From CAIZGX01 sp039805165 (GTDB taxonomy: Bacteria; Bacteroidota; Bacteroidia; Flavobacteriales_D; Sanyastnellaceae): a stretch of 64,000 bases of DNA. The notes under the pieces are model-generated. The model was not told where the DNA came from, ran no database searches, and saw nothing but the letters and a program-made list of their open reading frames with translations. The position numbers and the translations under genes are program-made. Below, one piece after another: positions 26,601-35,277 of the stretch; position 1 is the first letter of the stretch, and every line of letters begins with the position of its first letter. The stretch spans positions 6,794 through 70,793 of the forward strand of contig JBDLUS010000191.1 in assembly GCA_039805165.1 (NCBI GenBank). The letters are read 5' to 3'.

Positions 26601-27353
26601 TTGAGCCCAATAGAGCAAATAATACAGCAATTCAACCCCATCTCTTTGAAGGAAATGGACGGAGTGGAGTTAATGAACAGGACAGACACAAAGTTTGTGG
26701 TTTCACTGGATCAATTGCTTTCCATTTTGGAAGAAGTGAAAAACACCTACCGAATTCTTGAAGTTAATAACGTTCGTTTCAGTCATTACGAAACGCTTTA
26801 TTACGATACCGACGAGTTTCTGTTTTATACACGGCATCACAATGGCAAAAAGAACAGATGGAAAATCAGAAAACGCTCTTACGTCGATAGCCAATTGAAT
26901 TTCCTTGAACTGAAGTTTAAAACCAATAGAGGAAGAACTCAAAAACAACGAACGGGCATTCCGGAAATTGGAATGAACTTGAATGGCGATGAAGAGAAAT
27001 TCATTGGAAGAAAAGCAGGAATAGATTTTCATTTATCACCACAAGTGAAAAATAACTTCACACGCTTAACTCTTGTTGAACCAAGTCTGCCAGAGAGAAT
27101 CACAATAGACTTAGAGCTTTCTTTCGAGTGGAATAAAATTGCCAAAGACCTTAAGCAAATAGTTATTGTTGAAGTGAAGCAGGAGAATCGAAACAGACTT
27201 TCTCCGTTCGTTCAAGCGTTGAAGAAAAGACATGTTAGAGAAGAAAGCATTAGTAAATACTGCCTGGGAGTGGCTATGCTCGTTCCTTTCGTGAAGAAAA
27301 ATAATTTTAAGGAGAAGTTAATAAAAGTCAATAAATTAGAATCAATAAAGTAA
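26601..27353 (+). CDS. VTC-domain polyphosphate polymerase-like protein
   Basis: A 250-residue cytoplasmic protein of the VTC/CYTH tunnel fold. Characteristic parts are VELMNRTDTKFVVSLDQL, YYDTDEFLFYTRHHNGKKNRWKIR with the basic phosphate-binding strand KIRKRSY, LELKFKTNRGRTQKQR and a late IVIVEVKQE. Yeast Vtc4 uses this domain to polymerise polyphosphate from ATP; bacterial members are less studied. The start is a TTG. The next ATG (26655) would remove the conserved FNPISLKEMDGVEL leader, so I keep the TTG. It is followed after 4 bases by a DUF4956 membrane protein, a pairing seen widely in bacteria. Confidence 0.85.
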   Translation: MSPIEQIIQQFNPISLKEMDGVELMNRTDTKFVVSLDQLLSILEEVKNTYRILEVNNVRFSHYETLYYDTDEFLFYTRHHNGKKNRWKIRKRSYVDSQLNFLELKFKTNRGRTQKQRTGIPEIGMNLNGDEEKFIGRKAGIDFHLSPQVKNNFTRLTLVEPSLPERITIDLELSFEWNKIAKDLKQIVIVEVKQENRNRLSPFVQALKKRHVREESISKYCLGVAMLVPFVKKNNFKEKLIKVNKLESIK

Positions 27354-27357
27354 GATT

Positions 27358-28050
27358 ATGTTAGATACGTTCAATGCACTGTTTTTGCAATCAGATTTCG
27401 ACCCAATGGGAGGAATGAAATTTATTCACCTTGAGGATTTTTTGGGATTGATTATTCGTCTTTCAGTACACATGCTTTTCGTGTTGCTTTTAGTTCGTGT
27501 GATCTATTACCCCATTGCTAAGAGAAAGGACTTCTTATTTACATATCTTTTATTCAGTTTAACCATCTTCCTCATGTGTTTCATGTTGGAAAGCGTTAAA
27601 CTTCAAATGGGATTCGCCTTAGGTTTGTTCGCGGTATTCGGAATTATCCGCTACAGAACAGATGCTATTCCTATTAAAGAGATGACTTACCTATTCGTGG
27701 TAATTGGAATGTCTGTAATGAATGCCTTAATCAATAAAAAGATTTCTTTGGTTGAATTGTCATTCGCAAATCTTGTAATCATTGGAGCAACATACGGCCT
27801 AGAGCGCGTTTGGTTGTTGCGTCACGAAGCGCAGAAAATCATTGTTTATGAAAACATTGATTTAATTAAAGTTGGAAGAGAAGAAGAAATGAAGGCAGAC
27901 ATCGAAGCAAGAACCGGTATTAAAGTAAATCGTTTCGAAATTGGAAAGATCGATTTCCTTCGCGATACTGCTTTGATCAAGATTTACTTCTTCGAAGACG
28001 AACAAGGAAATCAAATGGATGATTCCTTCTCGGGCAACATTAACATCTAA
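27358..28050 (+). CDS. DUF4956 membrane protein paired with the VTC protein
   Basis: A 230-residue protein with about four to five transmembrane helices (residues 25-45, 55-75, 78-95, 105-125, 130-150) and the DUF4956 hallmark GFALGLFAVFGIIRYRTDAI. A C-terminal cytoplasmic alpha/beta domain of about 80 residues follows (ENIDLIKVGREEEMKADIEA to IYFFEDEQG). The function is unknown. Its genetic coupling to the polymerase-like protein suggests a membrane channel, anchor or regulator for polyphosphate. It converges on the NeuB-type gene with a 6-base gap. Confidence 0.82.
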   Translation: MLDTFNALFLQSDFDPMGGMKFIHLEDFLGLIIRLSVHMLFVLLLVRVIYYPIAKRKDFLFTYLLFSLTIFLMCFMLESVKLQMGFALGLFAVFGIIRYRTDAIPIKEMTYLFVVIGMSVMNALINKKISLVELSFANLVIIGATYGLERVWLLRHEAQKIIVYENIDLIKVGREEEMKADIEARTGIKVNRFEIGKIDFLRDTALIKIYFFEDEQGNQMDDSFSGNINI

Positions 28051-28056
28051 GAATTT

Positions 28057-29109
28057 TTAGCTAAACATATTCCAGCGCAATACGTCGTCTTCAGCGATGT
28101 CTTGCGCTGTTTGCTTTCCTATCAATTGTGAAATATCTTTTGGTGAAATACCACTTGCAGGACGCTTCCATGTAAGATCTTCAAATGTTACGATATGGCC
28201 CGTAGGCATTGCTTTCGCTGCAACTAAACTTCTGCGTGCATTCGCGCGTGCAGGAGCCTCGTCGTCAATAGCCGTTAATTCAAATCCTCCAAGCAATTCC
28301 ATAGTTCTATTCATTCGCGAATGGAAGTGCTTTAAATCTTCTTTATCCATTGCGTGGTAATGATCGTTACCGGGCAAGGTCTTATCATGTGTGAAGTGTT
28401 TTTCCAATACCGCTGCACCCAATAAAGTCGCAACTTCAAGCGTATGCATGTCCTTCGGAAGGGTGTGGTCACTGTACCCTGGAACCGCCTGCGGGAAAGT
28501 CGAAATTAAATCTTTAGTCATGCCCAAATGCGCATTCGGATCAGGTGTTGGATAATTCAATACACAGTGCATTAAGCAAAGTTTATTTCCGTATTTCTCA
28601 ATCGTTTCAACGGCCTGCTGAACCTCCCATTTGTACGAAGCACCGGTGCTTAAGATGATCGGTTTACCAAATTGGCATTGGTGTTCAATAAACGGAAGAT
28701 TGGTAATGTCAGAGCTTGAAATCTTATAAACATTCATTAAATCGTTCAGGAAATTTGCACTCTCTACATCGAAAGCTGTGCTCATGAATTCAATTCCAAC
28801 TTCTTCGCAATAGCGCGCCAATTGCTCGAATTCGGTCTTCCAAAATTTATCGTATTTCTTGAATAACTCAAACTGACTTCGTGTAGGTTCTTTCGTGATG
28901 TCCCAATAATAAGGACTGTCCTTGCTTGCGATAGTTTCAGCTTTGTAAGTCTGAAACTTAATTGCATGGGCACCGCCTTCCGCAGCTTCATCAATAAGTC
29001 TTTTTGCAAGATCCATTGAACCTTCATGATTCACGCCGGCTTCAGCAATGATAAATGGACGAACGATTTTTTTCGAATCGTAGTTATAAAGGAAATCTGT
29101 TAAGCTCAT
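28057..29109 (-). CDS. NeuB-family sialic/nonulosonic acid synthase
   Basis: A 350-residue TIM-barrel enzyme of the NeuB family, which condenses phosphoenolpyruvate with an N-acetylhexosamine (ManNAc or a bacillosamine-derived sugar) to give a nine-carbon nonulosonic acid. Motifs are PFIIAEAGVNHEGSMDLAK, AIKFQTYKAE, KISSSDITNLPFIE, ILSTGASY, VPGYSDHT and LEKHFTHDKTLPGNDH. A C-terminal SAF (antifreeze-like) domain, about 285-350, closes the active site. ATG 29109 was chosen because the open upstream frame overlaps the M20 gene. No CMP-transferase or epimerase gene accompanies it, so which acid it makes cannot be told. Confidence 0.88.
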   Translation of the reverse strand: MSLTDFLYNYDSKKIVRPFIIAEAGVNHEGSMDLAKRLIDEAAEGGAHAIKFQTYKAETIASKDSPYYWDITKEPTRSQFELFKKYDKFWKTEFEQLARYCEEVGIEFMSTAFDVESANFLNDLMNVYKISSSDITNLPFIEHQCQFGKPIILSTGASYKWEVQQAVETIEKYGNKLCLMHCVLNYPTPDPNAHLGMTKDLISTFPQAVPGYSDHTLPKDMHTLEVATLLGAAVLEKHFTHDKTLPGNDHYHAMDKEDLKHFHSRMNRTMELLGGFELTAIDDEAPARANARRSLVAAKAMPTGHIVTFEDLTWKRPASGISPKDISQLIGKQTAQDIAEDDVLRWNMFS

Positions 29110-29111
29110 GG

Positions 29112-30293
29112 TTATTTTAATTCTTGAATAGCATGCCATGCAAGCAAGCCCATTCCAATTTTTAAGGCGTTTTCATTTACTGCAAATTTGCTGTTATGCA
29201 CAGGGGCGCTCAAGGTTCCATCCTCGTTCGAGGTGCCCAAGCGATAGAAGCAACCTGGCATGTGCTGAGAATAATAAGCGAAGTCTTCTGCGGTAGTTCG
29301 CATGTCTAAATCAATTACATTCTCTTCACCGAGATATTCTTTCGCTTGCGCGATAGCTCTTTCCGTTAATTCAGGATTGTTGTATACAACAGGATATCCT
29401 TTTTCAATTCGGAAGTCAAGGGTTCCGCCCATTCCTTCAACCAAACCTTTCGATAATGCAATAATTTTTTCGTGAGCTATCGTTCTCCACGATTCCGAAA
29501 ATGTCCTAAAGGTTCCTTCCAGTTTTACTTCATTCGGAATAATATTCGTTGCACCGTTTCCAATTATTTTCCCGAAGGAAAGTACAGTTGGCATTTGCGG
29601 GTTGCTCCATCTTGAAACAACCTGTTGCAATGCGATAAGTAAATGAGAAGCAATTAAAATAGGATCGATACATTGGTCCGGTTTCGCGCCGTGTCCGCCT
29701 TTTCCTTTTATCGTAACATACAGCTCATCGGTAGAAGCCATGTATGCTCCTGCGCGATAGCCAACCTTTCCGGCAGGCAATTCAGGAAAGACATGCTGTC
29801 CAAATATCCCGTCAGGTGTTTTATCTTGAAACAATCCGTCTTTCAACATAAGTAAAGCACCTCCTGGAAGAACTTCTTCGGCAGGTTGAAAAACCAATGT
29901 GACAACTCCGCCCCATTGAGATTTTGTTTCATTCAAAATTTTTGCAGCACCAAGAAGAGATGAAGTATGAACATCATGACCACACGCGTGCATAACACCA
30001 TTCACAGTGCTTTTAAAAGGCAAGTCATTGTCTTCAATAATGGGAAGAGCATCCATGTCGCCCCGCAAAGCAATGCTTTTCGAAGAAGCGAGTTCTCCTA
30101 TTATTTCTGCACGAATCCCATAACCACCAATATTTTCAGTGTAAGGAATTCCCCAAGCAGAAAGGTACTTGGTGACAAATGCCGAAGTGTTTTTTTCTTG
30201 GTATGAAAGTTCCGGATTTGCATGAATGTGTCTGCGAATCGAAACAATTTCTTCGAAATATTTTTCTGAAAGTTCTTGAATTAGCTCTTTCAT
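29112..30293 (-). CDS. M20-family amidohydrolase (N-acyl-amino-acid hydrolase type)
   Basis: A 393-residue metallopeptidase-fold enzyme with the family's two-metal ligands: HACGHDVHTSSLLGAA, the VFQPAEEVLPGG segment carrying the catalytic and bridging acids, and a C-terminal TTAEDFAYY followed by VHNSKF. A lid or dimerisation domain lies at about 185-300. Relatives split hippurate, N-acetyl-amino acids or IAA conjugates; the substrate here is unknown. ATG 30293 gives a 4-base ATGA overlap with the preceding gene and is better than a TTG at 30302. It is 2 bases from the NeuB-type gene, so the two are probably co-translated. Confidence 0.88.
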   Translation of the reverse strand: MKELIQELSEKYFEEIVSIRRHIHANPELSYQEKNTSAFVTKYLSAWGIPYTENIGGYGIRAEIIGELASSKSIALRGDMDALPIIEDNDLPFKSTVNGVMHACGHDVHTSSLLGAAKILNETKSQWGGVVTLVFQPAEEVLPGGALLMLKDGLFQDKTPDGIFGQHVFPELPAGKVGYRAGAYMASTDELYVTIKGKGGHGAKPDQCIDPILIASHLLIALQQVVSRWSNPQMPTVLSFGKIIGNGATNIIPNEVKLEGTFRTFSESWRTIAHEKIIALSKGLVEGMGGTLDFRIEKGYPVVYNNPELTERAIAQAKEYLGEENVIDLDMRTTAEDFAYYSQHMPGCFYRLGTSNEDGTLSAPVHNSKFAVNENALKIGMGLLAWHAIQELK

Positions 30294-30673
30294 GGCGCGC
30301 AATCACATTTTGTTTTTTCACCCTCGCGACTTGCTTCAGCAACAGTCACAGTACTGTCGGTGCAGAGTATGATGAAATTCACGTTGTTGTGTGAAAGGAA
30401 ATAACGCTTGGGGTTGTTCTGCGCATCTGATTTTGAGAAGTCGACTTCGCCGCCCCACTTCGCAGATTCGAAATTCTCCATAGAAATGCCCTGACAATCC
30501 ATACGGCATTTACCATGATTGGTAACCAAAGTTTTTGAAGCTTGAATCTGTTTCATGATTTGTTTTCCAGGCAACCAACCCAACCAATCGTAGTTCGGGA
30601 ACATCATAAATACAAGCAAACAGCCAATGGTTAATCCTGTTGCAAAAAGTAAAAGTCTTCTTCGAAATTTCAT
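30290..30673 (-). CDS. small membrane-anchored protein, DUF4258-like
   Basis: A 127-residue protein starting MKFRRRLLLFATGLTIGCLL: a basic N-terminus and one hydrophobic segment (about 7-26), then WLGWLPGKQIMKQI and a compact C-terminal domain. The latter (GKCRMDCQGISMENFESAKWGGEVDFS in parts, ending CDCAP) resembles DUF4258. It is unusually Cys-rich, with about five Cys outside the membrane segment. Such proteins are frequent in Bacteroidota beside M20 genes, as I recall. ATG 30673 was selected over 30700, which adds residues before the anchor. It overlaps the M20 gene by four bases. Function unknown. Confidence 0.65.
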   Translation of the reverse strand: MKFRRRLLLFATGLTIGCLLVFMMFPNYDWLGWLPGKQIMKQIQASKTLVTNHGKCRMDCQGISMENFESAKWGGEVDFSKSDAQNNPKRYFLSHNNVNFIILCTDSTVTVAEASREGEKTKCDCAP

Positions 30674-30737
30674 GGTCTTCAGATTCCCACAAAAGTGCAT
30701 AAAAATTCCGAGTTAGCCATTAACTTAGTGGCCAATT

Positions 30738-31385
30738 ATGGCAATCATTCAAACAAGTGATCTTCAATACACCTTTGAGAAAGGTCCTGATTTATTCTTC
30801 CCGTCATTTCAAGCTGAAGAAAACAGCGAGTTGTTGATCTTAGGAAACAGTGGAACAGGCAAGACTACCTTGCTACACATGTTAGCTGGATTAAGGAAGC
30901 CGATAGCAGGAGAAGTGGTTGTAAATGGAGTGAAATTGAATTCGCTTAGCGGTGCTTCATTGGATCGTTTCAGAGGAAAAAACATTGGAGTTGTTTTTCA
31001 AACGTCACATTTCGTTCAGTCGCTTTCGGTAATGGATAATATTCTTTTAGCGCCTTATTTTTCGAACAACAAGGTTTCGAAGACTGATGCTGAGAAAATG
31101 TTAGACCGCTTAAATATTCTTTCAAAGAAAAATAAGAAAACGTCTACGTTAAGCGTTGGAGAACAACAACGTGTTGCCATTGCACGTGCGCTTTTAAACA
31201 ACCCTTCGCTCATCTTAGCCGATGAGCCTACTAGTGCGCTCGACGACGAAAATGCGAAAGAGGTATTGAACCTTTTGCGCGAACAAACCCATGCACTTAA
31301 AGCCGCATTGTTAATCGTTACTCATGATAATCGCTTGAAAGATGAAGTGAAGCAACGCATTGAATTAACTACCTCTAACCGATAA
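30738..31385 (+). CDS. ABC transporter ATPase, LolD/MacB type
   Basis: A 215-residue ATPase with Walker A (LGNSGTGKTTLLHML), Q-loop (IGVVFQTSHF), ABC signature (LSVGEQQRVAIARALL), Walker B (LILADEPTSALD) and H-loop (LIVTHD). The short length and sequence style are those of LolD/MacB-class ATPases that pair with FtsX-like permeases. The permease gene follows after 12 bases, and the third gene overlaps it, forming a three-gene operon that diverges from the DUF4258-like gene. A weak TAACTTAG (30721-30728) could be its -7 element. Confidence 0.9.
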   Translation: MAIIQTSDLQYTFEKGPDLFFPSFQAEENSELLILGNSGTGKTTLLHMLAGLRKPIAGEVVVNGVKLNSLSGASLDRFRGKNIGVVFQTSHFVQSLSVMDNILLAPYFSNNKVSKTDAEKMLDRLNILSKKNKKTSTLSVGEQQRVAIARALLNNPSLILADEPTSALDDENAKEVLNLLREQTHALKAALLIVTHDNRLKDEVKQRIELTTSNR

Positions 31386-31397
31386 CCAGAATTCAAC

Positions 31398-32756
31398 ATG
31401 AAAATAATTTTTATTGCTTGGAAAAATTGCTGGCAAAAGGCAGGAGCAACCACCTTAACACTTTTGCTTTTGTCCTTTGGTGTGGGAATCATCTCTATGA
31501 TGCTTCTGTTGGAAAATCAGTTAAGCGAGAAGTTCAACAAGAACATTAAGGACATTGATTTCGTTCTCGGCGCAAAAGGAAGTCCGCTTCAATTGATCTT
31601 GGCCAATGTCTATCATATAGACGCACCAACCGGAAATATTAAAGTTTCAGAGGCCCAAAGAATCATTAAAAACCCAACAGTTAAAGAAGCCATTCCATTG
31701 GCTTACGGAGATAATTACGAAGGTTGGAGAATCGTAGGAACCACACCGCGATATGCAGAGTTTTATGAAGTGAAGTTGAGAGAAGGGAAAGTGTTTGAAA
31801 CACCTTTTGAAGTAACCGTTGGTTCTTATGCAGCGAAAGAATTGGGATTGAAATTGGGACAAACTTTCAAGAGCAACCACGGTTTAGACAAAGACGGAGA
31901 AGAGGAGGAAGGACACGACCAACTTTTTACTGTTGTTGGAATATATGAAGCTAGCGGAACGGTCATTGATCGTTTAATTCTAACACCAGTTGAATCCATC
32001 TGGGAAGTACACGATCACGGTGATCATGAAGAATCTCCGCACAATGCCATTGTTTCTGCAGAAGAACACGATGCAGAGGAACATGACGCTGAAGCGCATG
32101 CACATGCCGAAGACGAGCATGCTGCGGAACATGGACATGAAGATGATCACGAAGCTGAGCATACAGCAGAAGAGGAGGGGCATGATCACGAAGACGAACA
32201 CATGCATGAGGAGGAAAGAGAAGTGACGGCATATCTGCTTATTAAGCGTCTTCCAATGGCTCCAATGATTCTTCCGCAATTGGTGAAGAACACGAACATG
32301 CAATTGGCGTTGCCAGCCATTGAAATCAATCGATTGAATGAAAACTTCGGAATAGGAATGAGTGTAGTAAAGGCAGTTGCCATTCTAATCATGATTATAT
32401 CCTTCTTAAGCGTTTTCATTTCGTTGTTCAACGCTTTACGTGAAAGACAATACGAGTTGGCTATCCTTCGAACGTTAGGTGGAAGAAGAATTCAATTGTT
32501 TATTTTGATTTTGTTGGAAGGTTTCTTCATGGTAGCTCTTGGATTAATCATCGGATTGGCTTTAAGCCGTGTCGGAATTACCATGCTTTCGGACATGGCG
32601 AAAGACAGTTTCCACGACGAATTCAACGCTATGATTTTCCTTCCACAGGAATATTATTTAGTTGGAATAACGTTAGGTCTTGGTGTGGTGGCATCGTTGT
32701 TGCCTGCCTTGCGAGCGTTCTTTATGGACATTTCAAAAACACTTTCAAATGATTAA
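31398..32756 (+). CDS. MacB/FtsX-type ABC permease with a histidine-rich periplasmic segment
   Basis: A 452-residue permease with an N-terminal helix (about 18-38), a large periplasmic domain (about 40-325) and three C-terminal helices (about 330-355, 375-400, 415-440). It has the FtsX-type SFLSVFISLFNALRERQYEL and ILRTLGGRRIQLF coupling region. Residues 205-272 contain 17 His among Glu, Asp and Ala, a pattern seen in zinc-, nickel- or copper-binding proteins. That insert lies in the periplasmic domain, between strands of the MacB-like fold. A metal transport role, with zinc most likely, is inferred from this insert and the DUF3299-like neighbour. Confidence 0.87.
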   Translation: MKIIFIAWKNCWQKAGATTLTLLLLSFGVGIISMMLLLENQLSEKFNKNIKDIDFVLGAKGSPLQLILANVYHIDAPTGNIKVSEAQRIIKNPTVKEAIPLAYGDNYEGWRIVGTTPRYAEFYEVKLREGKVFETPFEVTVGSYAAKELGLKLGQTFKSNHGLDKDGEEEEGHDQLFTVVGIYEASGTVIDRLILTPVESIWEVHDHGDHEESPHNAIVSAEEHDAEEHDAEAHAHAEDEHAAEHGHEDDHEAEHTAEEEGHDHEDEHMHEEEREVTAYLLIKRLPMAPMILPQLVKNTNMQLALPAIEINRLNENFGIGMSVVKAVAILIMIISFLSVFISLFNALRERQYELAILRTLGGRRIQLFILILLEGFFMVALGLIIGLALSRVGITMLSDMAKDSFHDEFNAMIFLPQEYYLVGITLGLGVVASLLPALRAFFMDISKTLSND

Positions 32757-33288
32757 GCCTATCAAATTTTTAGCTTTTATTTTTTCAGGAATTTTATTCT
32801 TGAATGCTTCCGAAGGAACCGAGAAGTTGAAAGCACACGCATACAAACGTGTAGAACTTGGAACGGTTCCAAGTACCATTGTTCCATACATTGCGGAAGG
32901 GCAGGGACCTATAGAGATTACTTGGAAGACCTTGGCTGATGTGACTTACAAAGACATTTATGTAAAGGAATTGGATGCTTATTACTGGAAACCAACGTTC
33001 GGTGCTTCGTTGAAGGCTGTTGCCGGAAGAGAGGTTTATATTACTGGATATTTAATTCCTGTTGACTACGATGCGGGTTTCTATGTAGTATCGAAATACC
33101 CCTATGCAAACTGCTTCTTCTGCGGAGGCGGAGGTCCTGAGTCTGTTGTCGATTTGCGTTTTACAGGAAAACACCGAAACTATAAAACAGATGAACGCCT
33201 CACCTTTAAAGGAAAATTATCCTTGAATGCAGATGATGTGTATCAAATGAATTACATCTTAGAAGGAGCAACGGAATTCACTCCATAA
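32749..33288 (+). CDS. DUF3299-like exported protein of the ABC operon
   Basis: A 179-residue protein starting at an ATG that overlaps the permease end by 8 bases. It has a signal-type N-terminus (MIKPIKFLAFIFSGILFLNA) and an OB-like domain with GREVYITGYLIPVDYDAGFY, then YANCFFCGGGGPESVVDLRF, a Cys pair and a glycine run. The fold and motif resemble DUF3299, and I recall such proteins in Vibrio Zrg-type zinc ABC operons. The CxxC could bind metal. A longer open frame to 32680 is ignored because it lies inside the permease and lacks the signal. The domain assignment is by eye. Confidence 0.7.
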   Translation: MIKPIKFLAFIFSGILFLNASEGTEKLKAHAYKRVELGTVPSTIVPYIAEGQGPIEITWKTLADVTYKDIYVKELDAYYWKPTFGASLKAVAGREVYITGYLIPVDYDAGFYVVSKYPYANCFFCGGGGPESVVDLRFTGKHRNYKTDERLTFKGKLSLNADDVYQMNYILEGATEFTP

Positions 33289-33303
33289 TTTTTTATGTTG
33301 AAA

Positions 33304-33334
33304 TAAAAAAAGGCGACCATTGGTCGCCTTTTTT
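33304..33334. terminator. bidirectional terminator between the ABC operon and groEL
   Basis: GGCGACCA (33312-33319) and TGGTCGCC (33321-33328) form a stem flanked by an A-run on the left and a T-run on the right. It can therefore stop transcripts from both directions, the ABC operon on plus and groES-groEL on minus. Confidence 0.88.
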
Positions 33335-33352
33335 GTTGGTCTATGTTTGGAA

Positions 33353-34981
33353 TTACATCATTCCACCCATTCCACCGCCTGGCATTTGAGGCATTGGATT
33401 GTCTTCTTTAATATCAGAAATAACGCACTCTGTAGTCAACAACATTCCTGCGATTGACGAAGCGTTTTCTAATGCTACACGAGATACTTTAGTTGGGTCG
33501 ATTACACCAGCAGCAAACAAATCTTCGTATTGTTCGTTGCGAGCGTTGTATCCGAAATCACCTTTTCCTTCGCGAATCTTTTGAATCACAACTGCACCTT
33601 CACCGCCGGCGTTAGCAACAATCTGACGAAGAGGTTCTTCAATTGCTCTACGAACAATTTGAATTCCCGTTGTCTCATCATCGTTCAATCCTGTAAGGGT
33701 GTCTAAAGCAGCGCTTGCGCGAATTAAAGCAACTCCACCGCCTGGTACAATTCCTTCTTCAACAGCAGCACGAGTAGCGTGTAACGCATCGTCTACACGG
33801 TCTTTCTTCTCTTTCATTTCAACTTCAGTCGCAGCCCCTACATATAGAACAGCAACACCACCAGCCAATTTAGCTAGACGCTCTTGCAATTTCTCACGGT
33901 CGTAATCTGAAGTTGTTTTTTCAATTTGTGATTTGATTTCAGCAACACGCGCTTGAATGTTTTCTTTCACACCAGCACCGTTAACGATGGTTGTATTGTC
34001 TTTGTCAATTGAAATCTTTTCAGCACGACCTAGATCTTCTAGAGTAGCGTTGTCCAATTTCAATCCAGTCTCCTCACTGATAACAGTTCCACCGGTAAGA
34101 ACTGCAATGTCTTGCAACATTGCTTTTCTGCGATCTCCAAATCCAGGAGCTTTAACAGCGGCAACGCGTAAAGCACCGCGAATCTTGTTTACTACAAGCG
34201 TTGCAAGAGCTTCTCCGTCTACATCTTCAGCAATAATCAAAAGTGGTTTTCCTGATTGAGCAGTTTTTTCCAATACTGGAAGTAATTCCTTCATGCTAGA
34301 GATTTTCTTATCGTAGATAAGAATGAAAGCGTTCTCTAATTCAGCTTCCATGTTCTCTGTGTTCGTTACGAAGTAAGGAGAAAGGTATCCGCGATCGAAT
34401 TGCATTCCTTCAACAGTTTTAACATCTGTTTCAGTTCCTTTTGCTTCTTCAACGGTAATAACCCCTTCAGTTCCTACTTTCTTCATTGCATCTGCAATCA
34501 AAGAACCCACCGCCTCGTCGTTGTTGGCTGAGATAGTAGCAACTTGCTTAATCTTTTCATAGTCAGAACCAACTTCTCTAGAGATGCTGCGCAATTCTGC
34601 AACAACAGCCTTCACAGCTTTGTCCATTCCACGTTTTAAATCCATTGGATTAGCACCAGAAGCAACGTTCTTAAGACCAGCTCCAACCATTGCTTGAGCC
34701 AATACAGTTGCTGTGGTTGTTCCGTCTCCGGCTTGATCAGCTGTCTTGCTTGCAACTTCTTTAAGCATCTGAGCACCCATGTTTTCAATAGGGTCAGCCA
34801 ATTCAATTTCTTTCGCAACAGTAACACCATCTTTTGTAATGTGTGGTGCACCGAATTTTTTATCGATAACTACGTTACGTCCTTTAGGACCTAAAGTTAC
34901 TTTTACTGCATTTGCTAATGCATCTACACCTGCTTTAAGTTTCTCTCTCGCAACGGTGTCGAATGTGATTTCTTTTGCCAT
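33353..34981 (-). CDS. groEL: 60 kDa chaperonin GroEL
   Basis: A 542-residue ATP-dependent chaperonin that forms the double-ring folding chamber in the cytoplasm. It is recognisable over its full length: VTLGPKGRNVVIDKKFGAP, the ATPase segment AGDGTTTATVLAQAM, the apical domain FDRGYLSPYFVTNTENMEAE, AAVEEGIVPGGGVALIR and the flexible GGGMGGMM tail. It lies 20 bases downstream of groES in the normal groES-groEL operon. No CIRCE-type operator was found upstream of groES. Confidence 0.98.
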   Translation of the reverse strand: MAKEITFDTVAREKLKAGVDALANAVKVTLGPKGRNVVIDKKFGAPHITKDGVTVAKEIELADPIENMGAQMLKEVASKTADQAGDGTTTATVLAQAMVGAGLKNVASGANPMDLKRGMDKAVKAVVAELRSISREVGSDYEKIKQVATISANNDEAVGSLIADAMKKVGTEGVITVEEAKGTETDVKTVEGMQFDRGYLSPYFVTNTENMEAELENAFILIYDKKISSMKELLPVLEKTAQSGKPLLIIAEDVDGEALATLVVNKIRGALRVAAVKAPGFGDRRKAMLQDIAVLTGGTVISEETGLKLDNATLEDLGRAEKISIDKDNTTIVNGAGVKENIQARVAEIKSQIEKTTSDYDREKLQERLAKLAGGVAVLYVGAATEVEMKEKKDRVDDALHATRAAVEEGIVPGGGVALIRASAALDTLTGLNDDETTGIQIVRRAIEEPLRQIVANAGGEGAVVIQKIREGKGDFGYNARNEQYEDLFAAGVIDPTKVSRVALENASSIAGMLLTTECVISDIKEDNPMPQMPGGGMGGMM

Positions 34982-35001
34982 GATTTTCTAAAATTTAATA
35001 A

Positions 35002-35277
35002 TTAAACTATTGCAAAAATGTCCGACTCGCGCATGATCAAAAGATCTTTTCCGTCTACGCTAATCTCTGTTCCAGCATACTTGCCGTATAAAATTGTGTC
35101 TCCTGGTTGAACCGTTGTTGGCTCATCTTTTTTACCAGGTCCAACAGCGATTACAGTTCCTCTTTGTGGTTTTTCTTTCGCTGTTTCAGGGATAATGATT
35201 CCTGAAAGAGTAGTGGTTTCAGCAGCAGCTGGCTCTACCAAAACGCGATCTCCTAATGGTCTAACGTTATTTGACAT
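35002..35277 (-). CDS. groES: 10 kDa co-chaperonin GroES
   Basis: A 91-residue lid protein for GroEL. It contains the N-terminal VRPLGDRVLVEPAAAE, the mobile loop TTLSGIIIPETAKEKPQRG with its hydrophobic IIIP contact, the KYAGTEISVDG strand and the terminal LLIMRESDIFAIV. The length is standard. It is the first gene of groES-groEL. The 148-base gap to secG contains a terminator for secG and the groES promoter region, which holds TTGGCAC on the minus strand at 35320-35326. Confidence 0.97.
   Translation of the reverse strand: MSNNVRPLGDRVLVEPAAAETTTLSGIIIPETAKEKPQRGTVIAVGPGKKDEPTTVQPGDTILYGKYAGTEISVDGKDLLIMRESDIFAIV

Noticed and set aside
33957..34259. Plus-strand frames opposite groEL
   Set aside because: GroEL is unambiguous over its full length; opposite frames in strongly biased genes are expected.
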